From NCBI RefSeq assembly GCF_044344315.1, contig NZ_JBIJDC010000097.1, positions 1 through 18,284 of the forward strand: a DNA stretch of 18,284 nucleotides, read 5' to 3'. Each line of letters begins with the position of its first letter. Position 1 is the first letter of the stretch. Positions 6,533-13,841 of this stretch are shown in pieces. Source of the DNA: Zoogloea sp044344315 (lineage in GTDB: Bacteria; Pseudomonadota; Gammaproteobacteria; Burkholderiales; Rhodocyclaceae). The translations under genes were made by a program, and so were the position numbers. The notes beneath the pieces are model-generated. The model made no database searches. It saw only the letters and a list, made by a program, of their open reading frames with translations, and was not told where the DNA came from.

Positions 6533-8308
6533 TCAATCCAGCAGGGCGATGGCGGTGGGAGCATCGGCGCCGCTCTCGGCCAGGGCCTCGAACTCGTTGA
6601 TGGCGTTGATCTCGGTGCCCATGGAGATGTTGGTCACCCGCTCGAGGATGATCTCGACGACCACCGGCACGCGGAACGCCTCCATCCAGGCGCGGGCCTG
6701 GGCGAAGGCGGGCAGGATCTCTTCGGCCTGGCGCACGCGGATGGCCTTGCAGCCCAGGCCTTCCACCACGGTCACGTGATCGACGCCGTAGCCTTCGGTC
6801 TCGGGGGCGTTGATGTTCTCGAAGGCCAGCTGCACGCAGTAGTCCATGTCGAAGCCGCGCTGGGACTGGCGGATCAGGCCCAGGTAGGCGTTGTTCACCA
6901 CCACGTGCAGATAGGGCAGCTTGAACTGGGCGCCGACGGCCAGCTCTTCGATCATGAACTGGAAGTCGTAGTCGCCGGAGATGGCCACCACCTTGCGCTG
7001 GGGGTCGGCGGCACACACGCCGAGGGCCGCCGGGATGGTCCAGCCGAGGGGGCCGGCCTGGCCGCAGTTGATCCAGTGGCGCGGCTTGTACACGTGCAGA
7101 AACTGGGCGGCGGCGATCTGCGACAGGCCGATGGTGCTGACATAGCAGGTGTCCTGGCCGAAGGCCTTGTTCATCTCTTCGTACACGCGCTGGGGCTTCA
7201 TGGGCGTGGCGTCGAAGTGGGTCTTGCGCAGCAGGCTGCGCTTGCGCTCCTGGCAGGCAGCAGCCCAGGTGCGGCGGCAGGGCAGCGTGCCCGCCGCCTT
7301 CATCTCCCGGGCCACGGCGATGAGCTGGTCGAGGGCCGCGCCGGCATCCGAGACGATGCCGTAGTCGGGCCCGAACACCCGGCCGATCTGGGTGGGTTCG
7401 ATGTCGATATGCACGAACTTGCGGCCATCGGTGTACACCTCCACCGAGCCGGTGTGGCGGTTGGCCCAGCGGTTGCCGATGCCGATCACGAAGTCGGAGG
7501 CCAGCATCGTCGCGTTGCCGTAGCGGTGGGCGGTCTGCAGCCCGACCATGCCGGCCATCAGCGGGTGATCGTCGGGGATGGAACCCCAGCCCATCAGGGT
7601 GGGGATCACCGGCACGCCGGTGAGCTCGGCGAACTCCTGCAGGCGGGCCGCCGCATCGGCATTGATCACCCCGCCACCGGCCACGATCAGCGGGCGTTCG
7701 GCGGCATTCAGCATGGCCATGGCCTTCTCGGCCTGGGCGCGGGTGGCCGCCGGCTTGTGCAGGGGCAGGGGCGCGTAGGTGTCGATGTCGAACTCGATCT
7801 CGGCCATCTGCACGTCAAAGGGCAGGTCGATGAGCACCGGGCCGGGGCGGCCGGAACGCATGATGTGGAAGGCCTGCTGGAACACCCGGGGCACCAGGGC
7901 CGGCTCACGCACCGTCACCGCCCACTTGGTCACCGGCTTGGCGATGGATTCAATGTCCACCGCCTGGAAGTCTTCCTTGTACAGGCGGGCGCGGGGGGCC
8001 TGGCCGGTGATGCACAGGATGGGGATGGAATCCGCCGAGGCCGAGTACAGGCCGGTGATCATGTCGGTGCCGGCCGGGCCGGAGGTGCCGATGCACACCC
8101 CCAGGTTGCCGGCCCTGGCCCGGGTGAAGCCCTCGGCCATGTGCGACGCACCCTCCACGTGGCGGGCGAGGATGTGCTTGAAGCCACCATCCTTCCGCAT
8201 CGCCGAGTAAAGGGGGTTGATGGCGGCGCCGGGCACGCCAAAAACGGTCTCCACGCCTTCCCTGCGCATCACCGCGGCGGCGGCATCCACTGCTCTCATT
8301 CGGGCCAT
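6533..8308 (-). CDS. gcl: Glyoxylate carboligase (tartronate-semialdehyde synthase)
   Basis: A ThDP-dependent enzyme joining two glyoxylate molecules to tartronate semialdehyde and CO2. The 591 residues align almost end to end with E. coli Gcl as I recall it: MARMRAVDAAAAVMRREGVE, FGVPGAAINPLYSAMRKDGG, then ILARHVEGASHMAEGFTRA. Val51 in ARHVEGASH is the hallmark residue replacing the catalytic Glu found in most ThDP enzymes. The ThDP/Mg motif is SGDYDFQFMIEELAVGAQFK through VVNNAYLGLIRQ, and HWINCGQAGPLGWTIPAALG is present. The C-terminus ERVTNISMGTEINAINEFE matches the family. The start is ATG 8308 after AAGGAGA. It is first in the operon, with about 225 bp upstream available for a promoter. 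This is the entry point for glyoxylate made by AllA. Confidence 0.97.
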   Translation of the reverse strand: MARMRAVDAAAAVMRREGVETVFGVPGAAINPLYSAMRKDGGFKHILARHVEGASHMAEGFTRARAGNLGVCIGTSGPAGTDMITGLYSASADSIPILCITGQAPRARLYKEDFQAVDIESIAKPVTKWAVTVREPALVPRVFQQAFHIMRSGRPGPVLIDLPFDVQMAEIEFDIDTYAPLPLHKPAATRAQAEKAMAMLNAAERPLIVAGGGVINADAAARLQEFAELTGVPVIPTLMGWGSIPDDHPLMAGMVGLQTAHRYGNATMLASDFVIGIGNRWANRHTGSVEVYTDGRKFVHIDIEPTQIGRVFGPDYGIVSDAGAALDQLIAVAREMKAAGTLPCRRTWAAACQERKRSLLRKTHFDATPMKPQRVYEEMNKAFGQDTCYVSTIGLSQIAAAQFLHVYKPRHWINCGQAGPLGWTIPAALGVCAADPQRKVVAISGDYDFQFMIEELAVGAQFKLPYLHVVVNNAYLGLIRQSQRGFDMDYCVQLAFENINAPETEGYGVDHVTVVEGLGCKAIRVRQAEEILPAFAQARAWMEAFRVPVVVEIILERVTNISMGTEINAINEFEALAESGADAPTAIALLD

Positions 8309-8472
8309 TTGTGTCTCCTTGTAGGTCTGTCCGATGGATCGATGAGGACAGCTTAGGGATTCGGGGATCCCGTTTGAATTGCCGGCGGGGTCGGTTCTTT
8401 CGATACTTTTGGTATGGAGTGGGGGCTTTTTCTGGGGGGGGGCTTTGCTGGGGGGCTTTCCGTTGTTTTGAG
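8309..8472 (-). promoter_or_regulatory. gcl leader/promoter region with G-tract triplet
   Basis: The promoter of the gcl operon should lie here, but I see no convincing -35/-10 pair. The strong Shine-Dalgarno site AAGGAGA is just before gcl. Upstream on the plus strand are three G-runs, each followed by CTTT: 8421-8425 (5 G), 8434-8442 (9 G) and 8450-8455 (6 G). They have G-quadruplex potential, and the 9-G run could slip during replication. A short inverted repeat ATAC...GTAT lies near 8404-8415 and could be half of an operator; this is weak. Confidence 0.4.
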
Positions 8473-8507
8473 TTGGATTGGCCGGGATTTCGCCCCGGCC
8501 AATCCAA
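8473..8507. terminator. Perfect 14-bp stem-loop after the AmiS/UreI gene
   Basis: TTGGATTGGCCGGG (8473-8486) and its exact complement CCCGGCCAATCCAA (8494-8507) flank a 7-nt loop. It lies 27 bases after the stop of the AmiS/UreI-like gene on the minus strand. Neither strand has a following T-run, so it is not a textbook intrinsic terminator; it may block readthrough into gcl or protect the 3' end of the transport-operon RNA. Confidence 0.55.
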
Positions 8508-8534
8508 GGTGGAACAAAGGCCCCTCTCGCACAG

Positions 8535-9047
8535 CTACAGCCCCCCCGTCAGCAGCAAGTAACCCGGCAGCCACCCGGTCAGTACCCCTTGCCCGATGGC
8601 CATGCAGGCGGTCGGGCGGGCCAGGGGGCGGCCGAGGGCGAGCATCAGGAAGAACATCAGCCAGAGTATCGACCAGGCCACCCACGACAGCCCCAGCCAC
8701 CACTCACCGGGCGTGCTGGCGATGTGCAGGGCGTCGGCGGCCACCGGCACCGCGGTGATGGCCACGAACAGGCTGAACCAGCCCAGCCCGCGGCCATCGG
8801 CGCCGCTGTAGCGGTTGATGGCCACCCACAGGTAGGTGAAGGAGAACAGCAGGGACAGGGCCGCCGCCTTCACCGAGGCCAGGTCGGCGCCATCGCCGAA
8901 GGCCAGCTTGAGGGCCACCAGCAGGCTCAGCCCGCCGGCAAACAGGTTGATGACGGGGATCTCCCGGTCACCGATGCGGCCGAGCATCCACAGGCCATTG
9001 AGGATGAGCACGGCCCCCACGTAGAACAGGGCCAGTCCGAGCAACAT
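8535..9047 (-). CDS. AmiS/UreI family urea or amide channel
   Basis: A 170-residue, very hydrophobic inner-membrane protein with about six transmembrane helices. It matches AmiS of Pseudomonas aeruginosa in length (about 171) and remembered sequence: LALFYVGAVLILNGLWMLGR at the N-terminus, REIPVINLFAGGLSLLVAL, LLFSFTYLWVAINRYSG, DGRGLGWFSLFVAITAVPVA, and the C-terminal GWLPGYLLLTGGL. The start is ATG 9047 (MLLGLALF) with CGGAGA upstream; an open extension to 9113 codes for an unconvincing hydrophilic leader. The family moves urea (UreI) or short amides (AmiS). In this cluster each allantoate yields two urea molecules, so urea is the likely substrate; that is inference. No amidase or urease gene adjoins it. 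It is third in the uacT-tsx-like-amiS-like block, separated from the porin gene by a 118-bp hairpin-rich gap. Confidence 0.88.
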   Translation of the reverse strand: MLLGLALFYVGAVLILNGLWMLGRIGDREIPVINLFAGGLSLLVALKLAFGDGADLASVKAAALSLLFSFTYLWVAINRYSGADGRGLGWFSLFVAITAVPVAADALHIASTPGEWWLGLSWVAWSILWLMFFLMLALGRPLARPTACMAIGQGVLTGWLPGYLLLTGGL

Positions 9048-9087
9048 GTGTGGGTCTCCGAGTGTGCCGGCCCGAACGGAGGCACCA

Positions 9088-9160
9088 CACCGGAAAGCGC
9101 CGGGCCGCCCCAAGCTTTCCGGTGGCCCCCTCGGGGGGCGGGCCGGGCGCAGTCCGGCCG
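9088..9160. other. Three consecutive stem-loops between porin and channel genes
   Basis: Three inverted repeats fill the gap: CACCGGAAAGC (9088-9098) with GCTTTCCGGTG (9114-9124), 11 bp perfect with a 15-nt loop; GCCCCC TCG GGGGGC (about 9125-9140); and GGCCGG with CCGGCC (about 9142-9160). On the minus strand they follow the porin stop at 9166. None is followed by a T-run. They may be a partial terminator, processing site or mRNA-stability structure lowering expression of the downstream channel gene. Confidence 0.55.
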
Positions 9161-9165
9161 GGGGC

Positions 9166-10032
9166 TCAAAAATGCCATTCGAGCTGCAGGGTGGGCGCGT
9201 AGGTGTTGATGCCCGGCTTGGTCACGCCAGCGGCGTTCGCGTGGTTGCCGAACTTGTTGAGCCACATCTCGTAGCCCACCCCGGCCAGCAGGGTGTTCTT
9301 CCGGCTGCCCGTCATCTGGCCCACATCCACCATCAGCGAGGTGCGCATCAGAGTCTCGGCCTCGGTCTTGACCCGGGCGTAGTCGCGGCCCTTGGCGGTG
9401 TTGTAGTTGAGGAAGCCCTGGAACTTGAGGGGCAAGGGCCCGGCCTGGAAGGGAATGCCCCAGGCCACGCTGAGGATCAGCTGGGGGTCGAAGGCAATGC
9501 TGGCCTCCGGGCAGGCCGGGGCGCCCAGGCCGCAGTGGTTCCACTCCTTGCCGGCCAGCAGGCTCACGTCGAGAAAACCAGGCACGTCGAACTTGAGAGT
9601 CGGGCCGGCCACCACCAGGCGCTTGCGCGGGGCAAAGCGGGTGTTCTTGGTGTTGAGGTCGAAGCCGCCGGTGAAGGCCACCTCCTTGATCGGCCCGAAG
9701 GACAGGTCCTTGTCCAGCAGCTTGCCCAGGTGCAGCTGGTGGCGGTAGGTGAGGTAGAACTCGGTGGCGCCGGAGTCGCCGCCGCTGATGGGGTCGTTCC
9801 TGTCGGACTGGAGGATGTCCAGATTGACGAAGTTCTGGCCGGTGGCGTAGCCGCTGGCGTGGGTGAATTGCAGCACGTGCTTGCGCACGTCCCGGGTGTT
9901 GTTGGGCTCGTGGAACTGGGTGCCGTAGCGGTAGCCCAGGAAGGTGTCGTTCCAGGTGGCGGCCACGGCCGGGGTGGCCAGGGCGGCGCTCAGGGCCAGG
10001 GCAGCGGCGATGCAGCGGGCGTTGGCGATCAT
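9166..10032 (-). CDS. Tsx-like nucleoside-specific outer-membrane channel
   Basis: A 288-residue exported beta-barrel protein. Residues 1-24 form a signal peptide (MIANARCIAAALALSAALAT, cleavage near AVA-A). The mature part begins TWNDTFLGYRYGTQFHEP and has alternating strands with a final Phe (LQLEWHF), typical of outer-membrane barrels. DKDLSFGPIKEVAFTGGF resembles the LSFGPFKE region of E. coli Tsx, so I assign it to the Tsx channel family, which passes nucleosides. The start is ATG 10032 with GAGGAGA upstream. It lies 111 bp downstream of uacT and upstream of the AmiS/UreI gene. The natural inference is an outer-membrane pore for urate, allantoin or a nucleoside; substrate cannot be read from sequence. 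Confidence 0.8.
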   Translation of the reverse strand: MIANARCIAAALALSAALATPAVAATWNDTFLGYRYGTQFHEPNNTRDVRKHVLQFTHASGYATGQNFVNLDILQSDRNDPISGGDSGATEFYLTYRHQLHLGKLLDKDLSFGPIKEVAFTGGFDLNTKNTRFAPRKRLVVAGPTLKFDVPGFLDVSLLAGKEWNHCGLGAPACPEASIAFDPQLILSVAWGIPFQAGPLPLKFQGFLNYNTAKGRDYARVKTEAETLMRTSLMVDVGQMTGSRKNTLLAGVGYEMWLNKFGNHANAAGVTKPGINTYAPTLQLEWHF

Positions 10033-10143
10033 GCTTCTTGTCTCCTCGTCTATTTTTTTGAGACGGCCGCCCCCTGCCGCCGCGCCGGTGAGGGCGGGCG
10101 GACGGGAGAGCTGGCCGGGGTACTGTGGGTATGCCGGGGGTGG

Positions 10144-11667
10144 CTAGTGGGCTTCGGCGGCCTTGGCGGCCTCGATGGCGCCGGCCTCGTCGGCCTTGCC
10201 GCCGTTGAAGTAGACGTTGAGGGCCACGGCGGCGATGGAGGTGAGCAGGATGCCGGACTCCAGCAGGGGGTGCAGGCTGTGGGCCATCTGCTGGGTCCAG
10301 CGCGGGGCCACCAGGGGGATCATGCCGGCGCCGATGGAGATGGCGACGATGTAGAGGTTGTTGCGGTTGGTCTTGAAATCCACATTGGCGAGGATGCGGA
10401 TGCCGGTGGCGGCCACCATGCCGAACATCACCAGGCCGGCGCCGCCGAGCACGAAGGTGGGCACCGATTCCACCAGGGCGGCCATCTTGGGCAGCATGCC
10501 CAGCACCAGCATGATGATGCCGGCGGCCACGCAGACCCAGCGGCTCTTCACCCCGGTAACACCCACCAGGCCCACGTTCTGGGAGAAGCTGGTGTAGGGA
10601 AAGGTGTTGAACAGGCCGCCGATCAGGGTGCCCAGGCCGTCGGTGCGCAGACCGGCGGAGAGGTCACGCTGGCTGATCTTGCGGCCGGTGATCTCGGACA
10701 GCGCCAGGAACATGCCGGTGGATTCGATCATCACCACGATCATCACCAGGGTCATGGTCAGCACCATGACCAGGTCGAAGGTGGGCATGCCGAAGGCGAA
10801 GGGGGTGACGATATCCACCCAGTGGGCCTGGGCCACCTTGTCGAAGTGCATCTTGCCCATGCCCGCCGCCACGAAACAGCCGATGACGATGCCCAGCAGC
10901 ACCGCGATGTTGGCCACGAAACCCCGGCCATAACGCACCAGCAGCAGGATCACCACCAGCACGAAGGCGGCCACGCCCATGTTGTCGAGGGCACCGTAGT
11001 TGGGGTTGTCCTTCATGGGCACCGGGCCGGGCAGCTTCATTTCCGGGGCGCTGGCGCCGGGGGGAAGGCTTGCGGCGGTTTCGGCGGCCCTGGCCTTGGC
11101 GGCATCCACCATGGCAACCAGCTTGGGCACGTCAACGCTCTGGGCGGTGGGGGCCGGGCCGCCCATGGCCCAGCCGATGCCCACGCGCATCAGGCTGATT
11201 CCGATGATGGCGATGATGGTGCCGGTGACCACCGGCGGGAAGAAACGCAGCAGCCGGCTCATCAGCGGGGCGATGGCCATGGAGATGAGGCCGGCGCCGA
11301 TGATCGCGCCGAAGATCGCCCGGGCGCCTTCGGGCCCGGCCTGCACATTGGCCATGGCCACCATGGGGCCGACGGCGGCAAAGGTGACGCCCATCATCAC
11401 CGGCAGCTTGATGCCGAAGTGACGGCCAAACCCGAGGGACTGGATCAGGGTGACCAGGCCGCAACAGAACAGGTCGGCAGAGATCAGCATGGCCACCTGG
11501 TCGGGGCTCAGCTTGAGGGCCCGGCCGACGATCAGCGGCACCGCCACCGCCCCCGCATACATCACCAGCACATGCTGCAAACCCAGGGTGAACAGGCGGT
11601 CGACGGGCAGGCGCTCGTCGACCGGATCAACCGGTGGGGTGATTCCTGCCTTTGAATACTCCGACAT
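10144..11667 (-). CDS. uacT: NCS2 urate/xanthine permease
   Basis: A 507-residue inner-membrane nucleobase/ascorbate transporter (NCS2/NAT), proton-coupled in known members. Seen: conserved TM1 His in LQHVLVMYAGAVAVPL (His32); MMGVTFAAVGPM; the Glu of IESTGMFLALSEITGRK in TM8; and the family signature SQNVGLVGVTG (about 362-372). The V after QN is as in the E. coli urate carrier UacT (XanQ has N), while the G after T is as in XanQ (UacT has R, from memory). Urate, perhaps with xanthine, is therefore the likely substrate. Residues about 169-229 form a hydrophilic Ala/Pro-rich insert between membrane segments, longer than I expect for the family. The start is ATG 11667 with AAGGAG spaced 8 nt. 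It leads the minus-strand transport block and diverges from eamA. Confidence 0.92.
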   Translation of the reverse strand: MSEYSKAGITPPVDPVDERLPVDRLFTLGLQHVLVMYAGAVAVPLIVGRALKLSPDQVAMLISADLFCCGLVTLIQSLGFGRHFGIKLPVMMGVTFAAVGPMVAMANVQAGPEGARAIFGAIIGAGLISMAIAPLMSRLLRFFPPVVTGTIIAIIGISLMRVGIGWAMGGPAPTAQSVDVPKLVAMVDAAKARAAETAASLPPGASAPEMKLPGPVPMKDNPNYGALDNMGVAAFVLVVILLLVRYGRGFVANIAVLLGIVIGCFVAAGMGKMHFDKVAQAHWVDIVTPFAFGMPTFDLVMVLTMTLVMIVVMIESTGMFLALSEITGRKISQRDLSAGLRTDGLGTLIGGLFNTFPYTSFSQNVGLVGVTGVKSRWVCVAAGIIMLVLGMLPKMAALVESVPTFVLGGAGLVMFGMVAATGIRILANVDFKTNRNNLYIVAISIGAGMIPLVAPRWTQQMAHSLHPLLESGILLTSIAAVALNVYFNGGKADEAGAIEAAKAAEAH

Positions 11668-12035
11668 GGAGGTCTCCTTCTTTTGTGTGCGTAAGCGCCT
11701 CTGCGGGCGCTGACCGGATATCCGGCCGACGGGCGGCCTGGATCTGAACCCAGTGTAGGGGGCACGACCGGCGACGGCTGGCGGGAGTTCTGATAAGCGG
11801 AATAAGCGAATCGATATTATTGCGTCGCATCAGAAATTTTTCCCTTTTGATTCAGTTGCTTTCAACCTATGCCCGCATCCCGCCACCGCTCCACCGCCAG
11901 GCCGCGGCGCGGTGCATGGCTGCTCCGTAAGCCTCATCTGGGTATTCTTCGGCTGTCCTCCCGGCCCGAAGGCGCCTGCAAGACGCTTTTCCGGCGTATT
12001 TCATCGACCCACTATCCGTATTTGCATAAGTCTCC
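11668..12035. promoter_or_regulatory. Divergent uacT/eamA control region
   Basis: A 368-bp gap with no gene I can support. Bases about 11790-11865 are markedly AT-rich compared with the surroundings and probably hold the uacT promoter on the minus strand; a TAATAT-like -10 is visible near 11813-11818, but no clear -35. Possible operator features: direct repeat ATAAGCG at 11793 and 11802 (9-bp period); an ATAA-N11-TTAT inverted repeat at 11802-11820; and palindrome TGCGTCGCA at 11821-11829. The eamA-proximal half (11870-12035) is GC-rich, with no recognisable promoter and only a poor ribosome-binding site. Confidence 0.5.
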
Positions 12036-12947
12036 ATGGAACCCACCCGCCCTGCCCGATCAGCCCGCCCGGCCGCCCTGGCTCTGGCCCTGCTGTCCCT
12101 GATCTGGGGCTACAACTGGGTGGTCATGAAACAGGTGGTGCCCCTGGCTTCGCCCCTCGACTTCTCGGCCATCCGCACCCTGCTGGGGGCGGCATCCCTG
12201 TTTGTGGCCATGCTCGTCCTGCGCCGCCCGCTGGGGCTGCCGGTGGGCTTGCCGGTCGTGCTACTGGGCCTGCTCCAGACGGCCGCCTTCACCCTGTTGA
12301 TCCAGTGGGCCCTGGTGGCCGGCGGCGCCGGCAAGACGGCGGTGCTGGTCTACACCATGCCCTTCTGGCTCGCCCCCCTGGCCGCGTGGCTGCTGGGCGA
12401 ACGCATCGGCCGCGCCCAGTGGATCGCCACCGCCGTGGCCGCCGGCGGGCTGCTGTTGATCCTGGAGCCCTGGGCCATGAAGGGCAGCCCCCTGAGCAAC
12501 CTGCTGGCCACGGGCGGCGGCCTGTGCTGGGCCCTGGCGACGGTGGTGGCCAAGCGCCTGCGCCAGCGCCACACCGTGGACCTGCTGGCCCTCACCGCCT
12601 GGCAGATGCTGTTCGGCGCCCTGGCCCTGTGCGCGGTGGCCCTGCTCACCCCGTCCCATCCCATCGACGCCACGCCCTTCTTCTACGGGGCGCTGATCTT
12701 CAATGCACTGTGCGCCACCGCTCTGGCCTGGCTGCTGTGGCTGTATGTGCTGCAACACCTGCCCGCCGCGGTGGCCGGGCTGTCGGCCCTGGGCATTCCC
12801 GCCATCGGTGTGCTCGCCGGCTGGATCCAGCTGGATGAGCGCCCCAGCCCGGCGGAGCTGGCCGGCATGCTGCTGATCGGCGCCGCCCTGGTGCAGCTGA
12901 GTCTGGCCGGCCTGCGCCGCCGCCCGCCCTCCTCCACGTCCGCCTAG
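12036..12947 (+). CDS. EamA-family (DMT superfamily) transporter
   Basis: A 303-residue inner-membrane protein with about ten transmembrane helices arranged as two EamA repeats (about residues 12-145 and 155-293). Seen: ALLSLIWGYNWVVMKQVVPL near the N-terminus, WALVAGGAGKTAVLVYTMPF at the end of the first repeat, LLGERIGRAQW, then the second repeat beginning LLATGGGLCWALATVVAKRL and ending SALGIPAIGVLAGWIQLDER. The ATG 12036 start lacks a good Shine-Dalgarno sequence. Related carriers export or import amino acids, metabolites or drugs; substrate is unknown here. The next gene, an atypical response regulator, starts 17 bp after its stop, so the two are probably co-transcribed. Its link to the purine pathway is positional only; it diverges from uacT. 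Confidence 0.9.
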   Translation: MEPTRPARSARPAALALALLSLIWGYNWVVMKQVVPLASPLDFSAIRTLLGAASLFVAMLVLRRPLGLPVGLPVVLLGLLQTAAFTLLIQWALVAGGAGKTAVLVYTMPFWLAPLAAWLLGERIGRAQWIATAVAAGGLLLILEPWAMKGSPLSNLLATGGGLCWALATVVAKRLRQRHTVDLLALTAWQMLFGALALCAVALLTPSHPIDATPFFYGALIFNALCATALAWLLWLYVLQHLPAAVAGLSALGIPAIGVLAGWIQLDERPSPAELAGMLLIGAALVQLSLAGLRRRPPSSTSA

Positions 12948-12963
12948 CCTCACCGGAACCGCC

Positions 12964-13665
12964 ATGCACAGCCTCGCCGCGCCCCCTGTCCTGCACCTTG
13001 TCGCCACCGATCCCGCCCTTCTGGAGGCGCTTGCCCGGCTCGCCGGCAGCCTCGGTTTCGGCTTCCGGCACTGGTCCAGCCCGGACGCCTGCCTGGCCGG
13101 CCTGGACATCGAAGACACGGGGGTGGTGCTCGTCGAATGCGGCCCGGCGGGCGACGGGCTGGGCCTGCTCACCCGCCTGGTGGCCCATGGCGTCGACCTG
13201 CCGGTGATCGTACTGGCCGCACAGGCCAGCGTGGACCACTGCCGGCGCGCCTTCAAGGCCGGCGCCTGCGACTTTCTCACCCTGCCCCTTGAGGAAGCCC
13301 CATTGCGCGACGCGGTGCGCAAGGCCGTTGGCAGCCACGTGCTGCAGCACCAGCGCCAGCGCCAGGCCCGTCATGCCCGCAGCCTCTATACGCGCTTGTC
13401 CGAACGGGAAAGGGAAGTGCTGGGGATGGTGGTGGCCGGCCTCACCAACAAGGAGATCGCCCGCGCCCTGGCCGTCTCCCCCCGCACCATCGAAGTCCAC
13501 CGCGCCCGCCTGGCCAGCAAGCTCGAAACCGACTCCCTGGCCCAGCTCGTCCGCCAGTACGCCGACCTGGCGGACGAAGCCGACACTCGCCCCGCGCTCG
13601 TCTGCGGCCAGGCCTGGGGCGACCCGCTGGTGTGGCGCGGGGGGCAGCCACAGGTCTCCGGCTGA
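12964..13665 (+). CDS. LuxR/FixJ-type response regulator with degenerate receiver
   Basis: A 233-residue cytoplasmic DNA-binding protein with two domains. Residues 8-120 look like a FixJ/NarL-type receiver (PVLHLVATDPALLEALARLA; VDLPVIVLAAQASVDHCRRA; FKAGACDFLTLPLEEAPL). Residues 144-200 are a LuxR helix-turn-helix (LSEREREVLGMVVAGLTNKE, VSPRTIEVHRARL). The receiver lacks the phosphorylation machinery: the Asp site is Glu58 (VVLVECGPAGDG), only Asp16 of the acidic pocket remains (VATD), the switch Thr/Ser position is Ala (VLAAQ), and the conserved Lys before Pro is Leu107. It should act without classical phosphotransfer. No histidine kinase gene is nearby. It is 17 bp after eamA, so likely in one operon. 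Composite REP element B starts 6 bp after its stop codon. Confidence 0.88.
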   Translation: MHSLAAPPVLHLVATDPALLEALARLAGSLGFGFRHWSSPDACLAGLDIEDTGVVLVECGPAGDGLGLLTRLVAHGVDLPVIVLAAQASVDHCRRAFKAGACDFLTLPLEEAPLRDAVRKAVGSHVLQHQRQRQARHARSLYTRLSEREREVLGMVVAGLTNKEIARALAVSPRTIEVHRARLASKLETDSLAQLVRQYADLADEADTRPALVCGQAWGDPLVWRGGQPQVSG

Positions 13666-13670
13666 AGGAC

Positions 13671-13822
13671 TGTGGGGGCGACTTCAGTCGCCCGCAGACT
13701 TCGATCAGCGGCATGCCTGTGATCAACGCGCGGATGGGCGACTGAAGTCGCCCCTACAAGTCGCCCCTACAAATCGCCCCTACAAGTCGCCCGTGCAAGT
13801 CGCTCGTGCAAGTCGCCCGTTC
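13671..13822. repeat. Composite REP-like element B with degenerating 13-bp array
   Basis: Layout as in element A, same orientation: hairpin GGGCGAC TTCA GTCGCCC (to 13693), palindromic spacer GATCA-gc-GGCATGCC-tg-TGATC (13703-13724), inverted hairpin GGGCGACTGAAGTCGCCC (13736-13753), then six 13-mers (13745-13822). The first two are exact AAGTCGCCCCTAC; the third has one change; the last three drift together (AAGTCGCCCGTGC, AAGTCGCTCGTGC, AAGTCGCCCGTTC). It lies between the convergent response-regulator and allA genes and begins 6 bp after the regulator's stop codon. Confidence 0.85.
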
Positions 13823-13841
13823 AGGAGAGGCCGTCGCACAC

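Noticed and set aside
6483..7016. Upstream in-frame extension of hyi
   Set aside because: The extension lies over gcl in another frame and encodes Arg/Pro-rich text; ATG 6482 gives the standard family length and has its own ribosome-binding site.
9046..11655. 869-codon plus-strand frame rich in His, Asp and Gly
   Set aside because: Entirely opposite the porin and permease genes; the odd composition is what the reverse complement of hydrophobic membrane-protein codons produces.
11912..12838. Plus-strand frame overlapping eamA
   Set aside because: Pro/Gly/Arg-rich shadow; the 12036-12947 frame encodes a proper ten-helix transporter.
12964..13302. Functional phospho-acceptor receiver domain
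   Set aside because: Key Asp, Thr and Lys positions are replaced by Glu58, Ala and Leu107.
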